This document shows, in pieces, positions 24,618 through 34,168 of a DNA stretch of 64,000 nucleotides. The position numbers and the translations under genes are program-made. The DNA lies in NCBI RefSeq assembly GCF_902833055.1, contig NZ_CADFEJ010000004.1:310001-374000 (forward strand). Direction: 5' to 3'. This DNA comes from Burkholderia territorii (GTDB lineage: Bacteria > Pseudomonadota > Gammaproteobacteria > Burkholderiales > Burkholderiaceae). The first letter of the stretch is position 1; every line of letters starts with the position of its first letter. Below the pieces are notes generated by a model that saw only the letters and a program-made list of their open reading frames with translations, was not told the origin of the DNA and made no database searches.

Positions 24618-26516
24618 ATGGCACACGAAACGATGAGCTTTCAGGCAGAGGTCAAGCAACTCCTCCACCTGATGATTCATTCGCTCTACAGCAACAAGGA
24701 AATCTTCCTGCGCGAACTGGTGTCGAACGCGTCCGACGCGGCCGACAAGCTGCGTTTCGAAGCGCTCGCGGACAACGCGCTGTACGAGAACGATCCGAAC
24801 CTGCGCATTCGCATCGGTTTCGACAAGGCCGCGCGCACGATCACGATCGACGACAACGGCATCGGCATGAGCCGCGACGAGGCGATCGCGAACCTCGGCA
24901 CGATCGCGCGTTCGGGCACCAAGGAATTCTTCACGAAGCTGTCCGGCGACCAGCAGAAGGACGCGGCGCTGATCGGCCAGTTCGGCGTCGGCTTCTACTC
25001 GGGTTTCATCGTCGCGGACAAGATCACCGTCGAGACGCGCCGCGCCGGCCTGCCGGCGAACGAAGCCGTGCGCTGGGAAAGCGCGGGCGAGGGCGATTTC
25101 ACGATCGACGCGATCGAGCGCGCGCAGCGCGGCACGACGATCACGCTGCACCTGCGCGAAGGCGAGGACGAACTGCTGTCGTCGCACCGCCTGAAGTCGA
25201 TCATCCAGAAGTATTCCGACCACATCGCGCTGCCGATCCTGATGAAGAAGGAAGAGTGGGATCAGGAAAAGGGCGAGATGGTCCTGAAGGACGAGGACGA
25301 GACCGTCAACCAGGCGAGCGCGCTCTGGACGCGTTCGAAGAGCGACGTCACCGACGAGCAGTACACGCAGTTCTACCAGCACATTGCGCACGATCACCAG
25401 GATCCGCTCACGTGGACGCACAACCGCGTCGAAGGCCGCAGCGAATACACGCAGCTGCTGTTCGTGCCGGCGCGCGCGCCGTTCGACCTGTGGAACCGCG
25501 ATTACCGCGGCGGCCTGAAGCTGTACGTGAAGCGCGTGTTCATCATGGACGACGCCGAGCAGCTGCTGCCGCAATACCTGCGCTTCGTGAAGGGCGTCGT
25601 CGATTCGGCCGACCTGCCGCTGAACGTGTCGCGTGAAATCCTGCAGGAAAGCCGCGACGTGAAGGCGATCCGCGAAGGCGTGACGAAGCGCGCGCTGTCG
25701 ATGCTCGAGGAGCTCGCGAACGCGGAAGACGACGCCGGCAAGGAGAAGTACAAGACGTTCTGGAGCGCGTTCGGCCAGGTGCTGAAGGAAGGCGTGGGCG
25801 AGGATCACGCGAACCGCGAGCGTATCGCGAAGCTGCTGCGCTTCGCATCGACGCACGGCGACACCGACGCGCAGGACGTGTCGCTTGCCGACTACGTGTC
25901 GCGCATGAAGCCCGAGCAGAGCAAGATCTACTACGTGACCGCCGATACGTGGCAGGCCGCGAAGAACAGCCCGCACCTGGAAGTGTTCCGCAAGAAGGGC
26001 GTCGAGGTGCTGCTGCTGACCGATCGCGTCGACGAATGGATGCTGTCGTTCCTGCACGAATTCGACGGCAAGCCGCTCGCGAGCGTGGCCCGCGGCGATC
26101 TCGACCTCGGCGCGCTCAACGACGAGGAAAAGAAGGCGCAGGAGCAGGCTGGCGAGGCGATCAAGCCGGTCGTCGAGAAGATGAAGGAAGCGCTCGGCGA
26201 CAAGGTGAAGGAAGTGCGCGTCACGTTCCGCCTGACCGATTCGCCGTCGTGCCTCGTCGCGGACGACAACGACATGAGCGGCTACCTGCAGCGGATGCTG
26301 AAGGCGGCCGGCCAGAACGCGCCGGCGATGCAGCCGATCCTCGAGATCAACCCGGAGCACGCGCTCGTGAAGCAGCTGAACACCGAAAGCGCCGATTTCG
26401 GCGACTGGTGCCACCTGCTGTTCGACCAGGCGCTGCTGGCCGAAGGCGGGATGCTCGACGATCCGGCGAGCTTCGTGAAGCGGACCAACGCGCTGCTGCT
26501 GTCGCGCGCCGCGTGA
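24618..26516 (+). CDS. htpG: Hsp90-family chaperone HtpG
   Basis: 632 residues, the normal length. The N-terminal GHKL ATPase has [29 protein letters not shown] and [15 protein letters not shown]; the middle domain has [19 protein letters not shown] [18 protein letters not shown] and [17 protein letters not shown]; a C-terminal dimerisation domain follows. It folds client proteins in the cytoplasm with ATP hydrolysis. It is preceded by a sigma-32-like promoter and an AAGAGGA ribosome site. Its stop overlaps a GTG that could begin ubiC. Confidence 0.97.
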   Translation: MAHETMSFQAEVKQLLHLMIHSLYSNKEIFLRELVSNASDAADKLRFEALADNALYENDPNLRIRIGFDKAARTITIDDNGIGMSRDEAIANLGTIARSGTKEFFTKLSGDQQKDAALIGQFGVGFYSGFIVADKITVETRRAGLPANEAVRWESAGEGDFTIDAIERAQRGTTITLHLREGEDELLSSHRLKSIIQKYSDHIALPILMKKEEWDQEKGEMVLKDEDETVNQASALWTRSKSDVTDEQYTQFYQHIAHDHQDPLTWTHNRVEGRSEYTQLLFVPARAPFDLWNRDYRGGLKLYVKRVFIMDDAEQLLPQYLRFVKGVVDSADLPLNVSREILQESRDVKAIREGVTKRALSMLEELANAEDDAGKEKYKTFWSAFGQVLKEGVGEDHANRERIAKLLRFASTHGDTDAQDVSLADYVSRMKPEQSKIYYVTADTWQAAKNSPHLEVFRKKGVEVLLLTDRVDEWMLSFLHEFDGKPLASVARGDLDLGALNDEEKKAQEQAGEAIKPVVEKMKEALGDKVKEVRVTFRLTDSPSCLVADDNDMSGYLQRMLKAAGQNAPAMQPILEINPEHALVKQLNTESADFGDWCHLLFDQALLAEGGMLDDPASFVKRTNALLLSRAA

Positions 26517-26524
26517 GCGCGCGG

Positions 26525-27136
26525 ATGCGATTCGACGGCGCACGGGCGGGCTGGCGCGAAACGCCCCGGCCCGGCTGCACGCTCGATCAGCGCGACTGGC
26601 TGACGCGCGGCGGTTCGCTGACCGCGCATCTGGCGCGGCTCGGCAGCGTGAGCGTGCGCGTGACGCGCGAGGCCGTCGATTGCCCGTGGTTCGACGAACC
26701 CGATGCGCTCGACAGTGCGCCGCGCGCGCCGATGTGGGTGCGCGAGGTGATCCTGTCGGTCGACGGCATCCCGTACGTCGCCGCGCACAGCATCGCGCCG
26801 CTCGCGGCCAGCAAGGGTGTATGGCAGGCGATGCGGCGGTTGCGCACGCGGCCGCTCGCGGAGCTGCTGTACAGCGATCCGCAGGTCGAGCGCTCGACGC
26901 TCGTCAGCCGGCGCGTGATCGCCGGTCATCCGCTGTATGCGCTCGCGAGCCATGCGTTGCAGGGCGCGCGGGCGCCGCACGCGTTCGCCGCGCGGCGCTC
27001 GGTGTTCCAGCGCCACGGCAAGCCGCTGATGGTCACCGAGTGCATGCTGCCTGCGCTGTGGCGCCATCTCGATGCGCACGGCGACGGGCCACGATCGGCC
27101 GGGCCGCGATCGGCCGGCCCGCGCGGAGCGACGTGA
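26525..27136 (+). CDS. ubiC: chorismate--pyruvate lyase
   Basis: 203 residues (207 if the GTG at 26513, which overlaps the htpG stop, is used). Motifs are [47 protein letters not shown] and the conserved glutamate in [10 protein letters not shown]. UbiC removes pyruvate from chorismate to give 4-hydroxybenzoate, the first step of ubiquinone synthesis. The C-terminal tail [14 protein letters not shown] comes from a short DNA repeat and is unlikely to be structured. The stop overlaps the next start codon (ATGA). Confidence 0.88.
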   Translation: MRFDGARAGWRETPRPGCTLDQRDWLTRGGSLTAHLARLGSVSVRVTREAVDCPWFDEPDALDSAPRAPMWVREVILSVDGIPYVAAHSIAPLAASKGVWQAMRRLRTRPLAELLYSDPQVERSTLVSRRVIAGHPLYALASHALQGARAPHAFAARRSVFQRHGKPLMVTECMLPALWRHLDAHGDGPRSAGPRSAGPRGAT

Positions 27137-27612
27137 TGCTGCGAGGCTTTCCGCCCGTCGTCGGGCCGCACACGCATACGATGATTCTCGGCAGCTTTCC
27201 GGGCGAGGCGTCGCTCGATGCCGCGCAGTACTATGCGCATCCGCGCAATCAGTTCTGGCGGTTGCTCGGCGCGGTGCTCGGCGAGCCGGGGCTGCACGAG
27301 CTCGTGTACGACGCGCGGCTCGAGCGCGTGCTTTCGCACGGCATCGGCATCTGGGATGTCCTCGATGCGTGCCATCGACAAGGCAGTCTCGATTCGGCGA
27401 TCCGCAATGCGAAGCCGAACGACTTTGCATCGTTGCGCGAGCATGCGCCGTTGCTGAGGAAAGTGTGTTTCAACGGCAAGACGGCAGGGCGGTTTGCCGA
27501 CGTGATCGGCCAGGCGGGATACGACACGCTCGTGCTGCCGTCGTCGAGCCCGGCGAATGCGATGCTGTCGTTCGAGCAGAAGCTGGCGCAGTGGCGGGCG
27601 ATTCGCGACTGA
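27136..27612 (+). CDS. DNA-deoxyinosine glycosylase (UDG superfamily, HDG type)
   Basis: 158 residues with the UDG-fold motifs ILGSFPGEASLDAAQYYAHPRNQFW near the N-terminus (the GSFPG and NQFW segments typical of the deoxyinosine/hypoxanthine glycosylase family) and LPSSSPANAMLSFEQKLAQW at the end. It would excise hypoxanthine left by adenine deamination, starting base excision repair. The ATG overlaps the ubiC stop by four bases, so the two are translated together although their functions are unrelated. Confidence 0.85.
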   Translation: MLRGFPPVVGPHTHTMILGSFPGEASLDAAQYYAHPRNQFWRLLGAVLGEPGLHELVYDARLERVLSHGIGIWDVLDACHRQGSLDSAIRNAKPNDFASLREHAPLLRKVCFNGKTAGRFADVIGQAGYDTLVLPSSSPANAMLSFEQKLAQWRAIRD

Positions 27613-27660
27613 CGCCGATCCCGACCGCTCTCCGGTCGCGCGCGAACGCCGCGCCGGCGC

Positions 27661-27915
27661 TCAGTCGTCCTTGCCCCATCTCCACCCGGGCTTTTCGCCC
27701 TTGATCCAGCAAACGGCAGTCAACAGCGCGACCAACACCACGATGCAGGCGCCGTACGCAATCGGCGACCGGTTGGGCGGCACCAGCCACGCGCTCGCGA
27801 TGATCCCGATCGCGAACAACAACAGCACGACCCAGCCCTGCCACGCCACCGGCAATCCCCATCCCCAACCGTAGCGCTTCGCCGGAAACCAGATCCGTTT
27901 GCCGTTCGAGTTCAT
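27661..27915 (-). CDS. small membrane protein, unknown function
   Basis: 84 residues with two predicted membrane helices (about residues 22-41, WVVLLLFAIGIIASAWLV, and 49-68, YGACIVVLVALLTAVCW) joined by a short proline-bearing loop, and a Trp/Gly-rich cytosolic face (YGWGWGLPVAWQGW, GWRWGKDD). The start at 27915 has a GGAGGA site upstream. I do not recognise a named family. It is convergent with the glycosylase gene. Confidence 0.65.
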   Translation of the reverse strand: MNSNGKRIWFPAKRYGWGWGLPVAWQGWVVLLLFAIGIIASAWLVPPNRSPIAYGACIVVLVALLTAVCWIKGEKPGWRWGKDD

Positions 27916-28071
27916 GCGTCCTCCTTCGGTCACGGGTGCAGCGTAGCGCGAACCGGTTTCGAAGTCATGCAGTGCAGTGCAGAGAAGGGCAGGGTATGCG
28001 GCGCGGCCGCCATCCCGCACCAATGCTATCCTCTCGTCCGCTCATCCAGCGTCACCCAGCGAGATTCAATC

Positions 28072-28989
28072 ATGACCCGACTGATCAAGCGCGCGTCCGC
28101 CGAGGCGCGCGCGTTCAAGCAACGCAAGCCGTCCGCCTACAACGGCTCCGAAAAGCTCCAGCCGCCGCGCGTGAAGCGCCGCCCGGAGATCGACGAACAC
28201 GACGACGTGCCCGTCCTCGACGCGCCGCGCAAGCCGCGCTTCGCGCCCGTCACGTTCTCGGAAGAGCGCGGCGTGCGTTTCCTGCACTTCGGTACCGAAT
28301 GGGTGCAGGGTGCGATGCGGATCTCGAAGCCGCTGCACATCGAGCTCGAATACGCGCAGCAGATGATGGCATGGCTGCTGTTTCTCGAAACGCCCGCGCG
28401 AATCGTCCAGCTCGGGCTCGGCACCGGCGCGCTGACGAAGTTCTCGCACCGTTTCCTGCCGAACGCGAAGGTCGAAGCCGTCGAACTGAACCCGGCCGTG
28501 ATCGTTGCTGCCCGCACGATGTTCGCGCTGCCGCCCGACGATGCACGCCTCGTCGTGCACGAAGCCGACGCATGGGATTTCGTCAACGACCCGGCCAACC
28601 GCGGCACGACGGGCGCACTGCAGATCGACCTGTACGACGCGACCGCGCGCGGCCCGGTGCTCGACAGCGTCGCGTTCTACCGCGCGGTGCGCGGCTGCCT
28701 TGCCGACGCGGGCATCGCGACGATCAACCTGTTCGGCGACCATCCGAGCTTCGTGCGCAACATGAAGCATCTGAACGCGGCGTTCGACCATCGCGTGATC
28801 GCGCTGCCGGAAGTGCACGACGGCAACCGGATCGCGATCGCGTTCTCGGGCCCCGCGCTCGACGTATCGTTCGCGCAGCTCGAAGCCCGCGCGAAACTGA
28901 TCGAGGACACGCTGAAGCTGCCCGCGCGCAAATGGGTGAAAGCTTTGAAAGAAACGATCGGCGCACGCGAATCCTCGTTCGCGATCTGA
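28072..28989 (+). CDS. spermidine synthase-like methyltransferase-fold protein
   Basis: 305 residues: a basic, disordered-looking N-terminus (1-55), then a Rossmann domain with LETPARIVQLGLGTGALTKF (SAM or decarboxy-SAM binding), AKVEAVELNPAVIVAARTMF and DLYDATARGPVLDSVAFYRAV. This is the spermine/spermidine synthase superfamily. The usual catalytic aspartate segment is IDLYD here rather than the D-x-x-D-P form, so polyamine synthesis is not assured. Single gene. Confidence 0.82.
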   Translation: MTRLIKRASAEARAFKQRKPSAYNGSEKLQPPRVKRRPEIDEHDDVPVLDAPRKPRFAPVTFSEERGVRFLHFGTEWVQGAMRISKPLHIELEYAQQMMAWLLFLETPARIVQLGLGTGALTKFSHRFLPNAKVEAVELNPAVIVAARTMFALPPDDARLVVHEADAWDFVNDPANRGTTGALQIDLYDATARGPVLDSVAFYRAVRGCLADAGIATINLFGDHPSFVRNMKHLNAAFDHRVIALPEVHDGNRIAIAFSGPALDVSFAQLEARAKLIEDTLKLPARKWVKALKETIGARESSFAI

Positions 28990-29060
28990 CGCTCATGCGC
29001 CGGCCGCATGCCGGTGCAACCGCTGGACCTGGGGGCGGATCACCTCGGGTTCGCCCCTGC

Positions 29061-29088
29061 TTGACCGCTCGCTCGCGGCTCCTATACT
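29061..29088 (+). promoter_or_regulatory. sigma-70 promoter of the DUF3311-symporter pair
   Basis: TTGACC (29061-29066), a 16-base spacer and TATACT (29083-29088) form a near-consensus promoter, about 94 bases before the DUF3311 ATG. Confidence 0.7.
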
Positions 29089-29188
29089 GGCGCGAAGCCA
29101 GGGGAGCCGCAGCTTACCCGTTTTGCCCCTCCTCTCGCCGCCGTACCCGCTTGACAAGATCGATAACCGGGAAAGATGAGGAGACGTC

Positions 29189-29431
29189 ATGGCTCACGAT
29201 GCCGACGCCAGCCGGGCCGCCAAGCGCTGGCTCTGGCTGCTGGTGCTGCCGCTGACCGCGATGGTCTGGGTGCCGTCGTACAGCAAGATCGAACCGCAAT
29301 GGTTGGGTTTTCCGTTCTTCTACTGGTACCAGTTGCTGTGGGTGTTCATTAGCGCGGTGATCACCGCGTTCGTGTATTTCAAGACCAAGAACGCGTGGAA
29401 GGCGAGCGGCCCGCAAGGAGGTGCGCGATGA
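29189..29431 (+). CDS. DUF3311 small membrane protein (symporter partner)
   Basis: 80 residues with two membrane helices (about 14-32 and 44-63), carrying the DUF3311 pattern PQWLGFPFFYWYQLLWVFISAVITAFVYF. Such proteins are encoded directly before sodium:solute symporters, as YhjB-type transporters and MctP show, and are thought to be accessory subunits. Its stop overlaps the symporter start (ATGA), so production of the two is coupled. Confidence 0.88.
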   Translation: MAHDADASRAAKRWLWLLVLPLTAMVWVPSYSKIEPQWLGFPFFYWYQLLWVFISAVITAFVYFKTKNAWKASGPQGGAR

Positions 29432-30978
29432 ACCTCGGCGCCACCTTCGTCTTCGTCCTGCTCTTCATCGGCGTCACGATCCTCGGTTTCCTGGCCGCGA
29501 ACTGGCGGCGCGGCGATCTCGCCCATCTCGACGAATGGGGTCTCGGCGGACGCCGCTTCGGCACGATCGTCACGTGGTTCCTGCTCGGCGGCGACCTCTA
29601 TACGGCCTATACGTTCGTCGCGGTGCCCGCGCTCGTGTTCGGCGCCGGTGCGATGGGCTTCTTCGCGTTGCCGTACACGATCCTGATCTACCCGTTCGCG
29701 TTCGTCGTGTTCCCGAAGCTGTGGAGCATCGCGAAGCGGCACGGCTACGTGACCGCCGCCGACTTCGTGAACGCGCGGTACGGCAGCCGCATGCTCGCGC
29801 TCGCGATCGCGGTGACGGGCATCCTCGCGACGATGCCGTACATCGCGCTGCAACTCGTCGGCATCGAAGTCGTGATCGGTGCGCTCGGCTTCGACACGAC
29901 GGGCTTCGTCGGCGACCTGCCGCTCATCATCGCGTTCGCGATCCTCGCCGCCTACACGTACACGTCGGGGCTGCGCGCGCCCGCGATGATCGCGATCGTG
30001 AAGGACGTCCTGATCTACATCACGATTGCCGCCGCGGTCATCGTGATTCCGGCGAAGCTTGGCGGCTTCGGGCACATCTTCGCGTCGGTGCCGCCGGCGA
30101 AGCTGCTGCTGAAGGCGCCCGACGCGGCGAGCCTGAACGGCTACAGCGCTTACGCGACGCTCGCGATCGGCTCCGCGCTCGCGCTGTTCCTGTATCCGCA
30201 CTCGGTCACGGCGATCCTGTCGTCGGCGTCGGGCAACTCGATCCGCCGCAACATGGCGATGCTGCCCGCGTACTCGTTCGTGCTCGGCCTGCTCGCGCTG
30301 CTCGGCTACATGGCGCTCGCGTCCGGCGTGAAGGACATGCCGCAGTACGTGCCGTACTTCAAGGCGTTCGGCCCGAACTTCGCGGTGCCCGCGCTGTTCC
30401 TCGAGTATTTCCCGTCGTGGTTCGTCGGCGTCGCGTTCGCGGCGATCGGCATCGGTGCGCTGGTGCCGGCGGCGATCATGTCGATCGCGGCCGCGAACCT
30501 GTACACGCGCAACATCCATCGCGAGTTCGTGAACCGCAACATGACGCACGATCAGGAGACGCACGTCGCGAAGCTCGTGTCGCTGATCGTGAAGGTCGGC
30601 GCGGTGGCGTTCATCCTCGGGCTGCCGCTGACCTACGCGATCCAGCTGCAGCTGCTCGGCGGGATCTGGATCATCCAGACGCTGCCCGCGATCGTGCTCG
30701 GCCTGTACACGCGGCTGCTCGACCATCGCGGCCTGCTGGCCGGCTGGGCGGCAGGTATCGTGTGCGGCACGTGGATGGCGGTGTCGCTGAAGCTCGCGAG
30801 CTCGATCTTCACGATCCACCTGTTCGGCCTCGCCATTCCCGGCTATGCGGCCGTGTGGTCGCTGGTCGTGAATCTCGTGGTGTCGGTGGTGGTAAGCGTG
30901 CTGGTGCGCGCGATCGGCATGGCGCATGCGGAGGACCGCACGCGGCCGGAGGATTACCTCGACGTCGTCGAGAGTTGA
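29428..30978 (+). CDS. sodium:solute symporter, monocarboxylate (MctP-like)
   Basis: 516 residues with 13 predicted membrane helices and SSS-family landmarks: EWGLGGRRFGTIVTWFLLGGDLYTAYTF at the start, TYTSGLRAPAMIAIVKDVLIYI in the middle, and ALFLYPHSVTAILSS and AAIMSIAAANLYTRNI later. The pairing with DUF3311 and the sequence style point to uptake of lactate, pyruvate or similar small carboxylates, by analogy with rhizobial MctP. The ribosome site AAGGAGG lies inside the DUF3311 gene. A bidirectional terminator follows. Confidence 0.85.
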   Translation: MNLGATFVFVLLFIGVTILGFLAANWRRGDLAHLDEWGLGGRRFGTIVTWFLLGGDLYTAYTFVAVPALVFGAGAMGFFALPYTILIYPFAFVVFPKLWSIAKRHGYVTAADFVNARYGSRMLALAIAVTGILATMPYIALQLVGIEVVIGALGFDTTGFVGDLPLIIAFAILAAYTYTSGLRAPAMIAIVKDVLIYITIAAAVIVIPAKLGGFGHIFASVPPAKLLLKAPDAASLNGYSAYATLAIGSALALFLYPHSVTAILSSASGNSIRRNMAMLPAYSFVLGLLALLGYMALASGVKDMPQYVPYFKAFGPNFAVPALFLEYFPSWFVGVAFAAIGIGALVPAAIMSIAAANLYTRNIHREFVNRNMTHDQETHVAKLVSLIVKVGAVAFILGLPLTYAIQLQLLGGIWIIQTLPAIVLGLYTRLLDHRGLLAGWAAGIVCGTWMAVSLKLASSIFTIHLFGLAIPGYAAVWSLVVNLVVSVVVSVLVRAIGMAHAEDRTRPEDYLDVVES

Positions 30979-31033
30979 ACGGGCGGCGCGGCGGTGTGCC
31001 GCCTGCTGCTTGCCGCGCATCGTGCAGCAAAAC

Positions 31034-31068
31034 GAACGCCCGCCACTGCGAAGTGGCGGGCGTTTTTG
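31034..31068. terminator. bidirectional terminator between symporter and VOC genes
   Basis: CGCCCGCCACT-GCGA-AGTGGCGGGCG forms a perfect 11-bp stem, preceded by AAAACGAA and followed by TTTTT, so it can stop transcripts from both converging genes. Confidence 0.85.
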
Positions 31069-31074
31069 CAGGCG

Positions 31075-31530
31075 TCAGCTTTGCGCGCGTTTCGCGAGAT
31101 CCTCGCGTTGCGACAGGTCCTCGACGTTGACCATCCAGTGCACGCCGAAGCGATCCTTGGCCATGCCGAAGCCGAGCGCCCAGAACGTCTTGCCGAACGG
31201 CATCGTCACTTCGCCGCCGTCGGCGAGCGCGTTGAACAGCTTCTGACCTTCTTCGACCGTCGCCGGGTTCAGCGACAGCGAATAGCCGGCGTGCGTGCCG
31301 CCGCCCGGCTGGCTGCAATCACCGTCCGAGCACATGATCATCGAGTCGCCGATCGTGAAGCTCGCATGCATCACCTTGTCGCTCATCTCCGGCGACATCG
31401 GGTAATCGGGATTCGGCGGCGCATCCTTGAAGTGCATCTTGAACATCGTCTTCGCGCCGAGCGCCTTTTCGTAGAACTGAAGGGCCTCTTCCGCACGGCC
31501 GTAGAACGTCAGGTACGGTTGGACTTGCAT
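31075..31530 (-). CDS. VOC-family PhnB-like protein
   Basis: 151 residues with the PhnB/3-demethylubiquinone-9 3-methyltransferase-like fold: VQPYLTFYGRAEEALQFYEKALGAK at the N-terminus and KTFWALGFGMAKDRFGVHWMVN at the C-terminus. The start at 31530 follows GGAGACAACG. The conserved His/Glu metal ligands are partly replaced, as often in this group, and no reaction is known for it. It is monocistronic. Confidence 0.85.
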   Translation of the reverse strand: MQVQPYLTFYGRAEEALQFYEKALGAKTMFKMHFKDAPPNPDYPMSPEMSDKVMHASFTIGDSMIMCSDGDCSQPGGGTHAGYSLSLNPATVEEGQKLFNALADGGEVTMPFGKTFWALGFGMAKDRFGVHWMVNVEDLSQREDLAKRAQS

Positions 31531-31665
31531 CGTTGTCTCCTGTTGACCGGGCCGGCGTGCCGGTGCCTGCCCGGGTACTTCCGAAGTTGACCGGGAAGAG
31601 CGCGCCGGGATGCGGCCGGCGCACTCGTGACGTGGATTGTAGTGCGCGCGCTTGACGATGGAATG

Positions 31666-31705
31666 AAAAATAAAAACGGCCGCGAACACGAGGTTCGCGG
31701 CCGTT
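31666..31705 (-). terminator. terminator of the transaldolase gene
   Basis: Read on the minus strand, AACGGCCGCGAAC - CTCGT - GTTCGCGGCCGTT is a long perfect stem followed by TTTATTTTT. It lies about 70 bases after the tal stop. Confidence 0.85.
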
Positions 31706-31776
31706 CGGCGCGCGTGCTGACGGCTGTTGTCAGGCCTGCTGACAGTTCAACTGACAGCCGTCACGTGCGGCACGGC

Positions 31777-32730
31777 TCAGCGCAGTGCATCGATCAGCTT
31801 CTCGAGCTTCACCGCGTCGGCGGCGAATACGCGGATGCCTTCGGCCAGTTTCTCCGTTGCCATCGCTTCGTCGTTCAGCTGGAAGCGGAACGACGCCTCG
31901 TCGATCGCGACGCGCTCGGTCGGCTTGTCCTGCAGCGCATCGGGCGACAGCTTGCGCCCCACCGTGTCGGTGCTTTCCTGCAGCTTCTGCAGCAAATCGG
32001 GGCTGATCGTCAGCAGGTCGCAGCCCGCGAGCTCGGTGATCTGGCTCGTCGTGCGGAAGCTCGCGCCCATCACTTCGGTGTTGTAGCCGAACGTCTTGTA
32101 GTACGTGTAGATGCGCCGCACCGATTGCACGCCCGGATCGTTCGCACCGCCGTTCTTCGCTTCGTCCCACTCGGCGCCGGCTTGCTTCTTGTACCAGTCG
32201 TAGATGCGGCCGACGAACGGCGAGATCAGCTGCGCGCCGGCTTCCGCGCATGCGGCGGCCTGAACGAGCGAGAAAAGCAGGGTCATGTTGCACTTGATCC
32301 CTTCCTTCTGCAGCACCTCGGCGGCGCGAATGCCTTCCCACGTCGACGCGAGCTTGATCAGGATGCGCTCGCGGCCGATGCCGGCGGCTTCGTACAGCTT
32401 GATGAGCTCGCGGCCCTTGTCGATCGAGCGCTGCGTGTCGAACGACAGGCGCGCATCGACCTCGGTCGACACGCGGCCCGGGATCAGCTTCAGGATCTCG
32501 GTGCCGAATGCGATCAGCAGGCGGTCGATGATGAAATCGGTGTTTTCGTTGCGATGATCGCGGACGGTTTTCTCGAGAATCGGCTTGTACGCGTCCTTCT
32601 GGACGGCCTTCAGGATCAGCGACGGATTCGTGGTCGCATCCTGCGGCTTGTATTGCGCAAGCTGCTGGAAATCGCCCGTGTCGGCGACGACGGTCGTGTA
32701 CTGCTTCAGCTGGTCGAGTGCGGTAGTCAT
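31777..32730 (-). CDS. tal: transaldolase
   Basis: 317 residues of the TalB type: [12 protein letters not shown] with Asp17, [10 protein letters not shown], and the Schiff-base lysine K126 in [35 protein letters not shown]. It exchanges the dihydroxyacetone unit between sedoheptulose-7-phosphate and glyceraldehyde-3-phosphate in the non-oxidative pentose phosphate pathway, in the cytoplasm. ATG at 32730 gives the standard length. The leader contains a strong hairpin and, further up, a TAAAAT -10-like element on the minus strand (32829-32834). Confidence 0.96.
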   Translation of the reverse strand: MTTALDQLKQYTTVVADTGDFQQLAQYKPQDATTNPSLILKAVQKDAYKPILEKTVRDHRNENTDFIIDRLLIAFGTEILKLIPGRVSTEVDARLSFDTQRSIDKGRELIKLYEAAGIGRERILIKLASTWEGIRAAEVLQKEGIKCNMTLLFSLVQAAACAEAGAQLISPFVGRIYDWYKKQAGAEWDEAKNGGANDPGVQSVRRIYTYYKTFGYNTEVMGASFRTTSQITELAGCDLLTISPDLLQKLQESTDTVGRKLSPDALQDKPTERVAIDEASFRFQLNDEAMATEKLAEGIRVFAADAVKLEKLIDALR

Positions 32731-32797
32731 GGCGATTCGGGAGGAGGGCGCAAGGCGCCGGGGTTCTCACGGGCCGCGCGAGCGCGGCGGCGAAGCG

Positions 32798-32820
32798 AGG
32801 CGGCGCCCGGCGCCGCCTCC
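32798..32820 (-). promoter_or_regulatory. perfect inverted repeat in the tal leader
   Basis: GAGGCGGCGCC-C-GGCGCCGCCTC is an 11-bp perfect inverted repeat with a 1-base centre, placed between the candidate -10 box and the tal start. No T-run follows, so it is more likely a leader hairpin or protein site than a terminator. Confidence 0.45.
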
Positions 32821-32900
32821 GATCCACTATTTTAGGCCCGAATCGCGTCGCGCACGTTTTGGGCGAACCGTTTGCGGTGCGGGCCCGCGCCATGCGGCGA

Positions 32901-34112
32901 CTACGCGGGGCGCCGTGCATTCAGGATCACCTGCGTGACGATCCCCGCGACGAGCCCCCAGAACGCCGAGCCGATCGACAGCAGCGTGAGGCCCGATGCG
33001 GTGACCATGAACGTGACGAGCGCGGCTTCGCGCTGCTTCACGTCCTGCATCGCGTTCGCGAGCCCGCTCATGATCGAGCCGAACAGCGCGAGCGCGGCGA
33101 CCGACACGACGAGCGCCTTCGGCAGCGCCGCGAACAGCGCGGCGATCGTCGCGCCGAAGATCCCGGCGATCAGGTAGAACGTGCCGCACCACACGGCGGC
33201 GGTGTAGCGCTTCGCGTGATCCTCGTGCGCCTCGGGGCCCGTGCAGATCGCCGCGGTGATCGCCGCGAGGTTCACGCCGTGCGAGCCGAACGGCGCGAGC
33301 AGCAGCGATGCGAGGCCGGTGGTCGCGATGAGCGGCGACGACGGCGTCGAATAGCCGTCGGCGCGCAGCACCGCGATGCCCGGCACGTTCTGCGACGCCA
33401 TCGCGACGACGAACAGCGGAATGCCGATGCTGACGATCGATGCGACCGAGAATGCGGGCATCGTGAACACGGGTTGCGCGAGCGCGATCTGGAAGCGGCT
33501 GAAGTCGAGCAGGCCGAGGCTGCCGGCCACCGCGGTGCCGACGAGCAGCGTCGTGACGATCGCATAGCGCGGCGCGAGCCGCTTGACGATCAGGTAGGTG
33601 AAGAACATGGCGAGCACGAGCGCGGTCTGGAACTGCGCGGCACGGAAGATCTCGATGCCGATCTCGAACAGGATGCCCGCGAGCAACGCGGCCGCGATGC
33701 CGGCCGGAATGCGCCGCATCAGCGTGTCGAACAGCCCGCTCACGCCGACCGCGGTCAGCAGCAGCGCGCACACGACGAACGCACCGATGGCCTCGGCATA
33801 CGGCACACCGGGCAGCGACGCGATCAGCAGCGCGGCGCCGGGCGTCGACCACGCCACGACGACGGGTGCGCGAAAGCGCAGCGACAGGCCGATGGTCGTC
33901 AGCGCCATGCCGATCGACAACGCCCAGATCCACGACGAGATCTGCGCGTCGGTGAGGTGCGCGGCGCGGCCGGCCTGGAACATCAGCACGAGCGAGCTGG
34001 TGTAGCCCGTCATCATCGCGACGAAGCCGGCGACGAGCGCGGAGACGGACGTATCGGCGAAAAAGCGGCGGCCGCCGGCGCGGCCCGCGCTCGCGGTAGG
34101 CGAAGGGTTCAT
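32901..34112 (-). CDS. benE: BenE-family benzoate/H+ symporter
   Basis: 403 residues, 11-12 membrane helices, with the BenE signatures TGYTSSLVLMFQAGRAAHLTDAQISSWIWALSIG near the start, VAWSTPGAALL, and PFGSHGVNLAAITAAICTGPEAHEDHAKRY. Members take up benzoate with protons, but no benzoate-degradation gene is nearby, so the substrate is uncertain. The start at 34112 is preceded by GGAG eight bases away. It reads away from the VWA gene in the same direction with a 56-base gap. Confidence 0.88.
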   Translation of the reverse strand: MNPSPTASAGRAGGRRFFADTSVSALVAGFVAMMTGYTSSLVLMFQAGRAAHLTDAQISSWIWALSIGMALTTIGLSLRFRAPVVVAWSTPGAALLIASLPGVPYAEAIGAFVVCALLLTAVGVSGLFDTLMRRIPAGIAAALLAGILFEIGIEIFRAAQFQTALVLAMFFTYLIVKRLAPRYAIVTTLLVGTAVAGSLGLLDFSRFQIALAQPVFTMPAFSVASIVSIGIPLFVVAMASQNVPGIAVLRADGYSTPSSPLIATTGLASLLLAPFGSHGVNLAAITAAICTGPEAHEDHAKRYTAAVWCGTFYLIAGIFGATIAALFAALPKALVVSVAALALFGSIMSGLANAMQDVKQREAALVTFMVTASGLTLLSIGSAFWGLVAGIVTQVILNARRPA

Positions 34113-34168
34113 GCTATCTCCGGAGGAGGCCGCTGGGACGCGGCCTTCGTTTCTGCAGGGTGGGTTCG

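Noticed and set aside
32901-34112. Benzoate catabolic cluster around benE
   Set aside because: Neighbours are transaldolase and a VWA/MoxR pair; no ring-cleavage genes are present.
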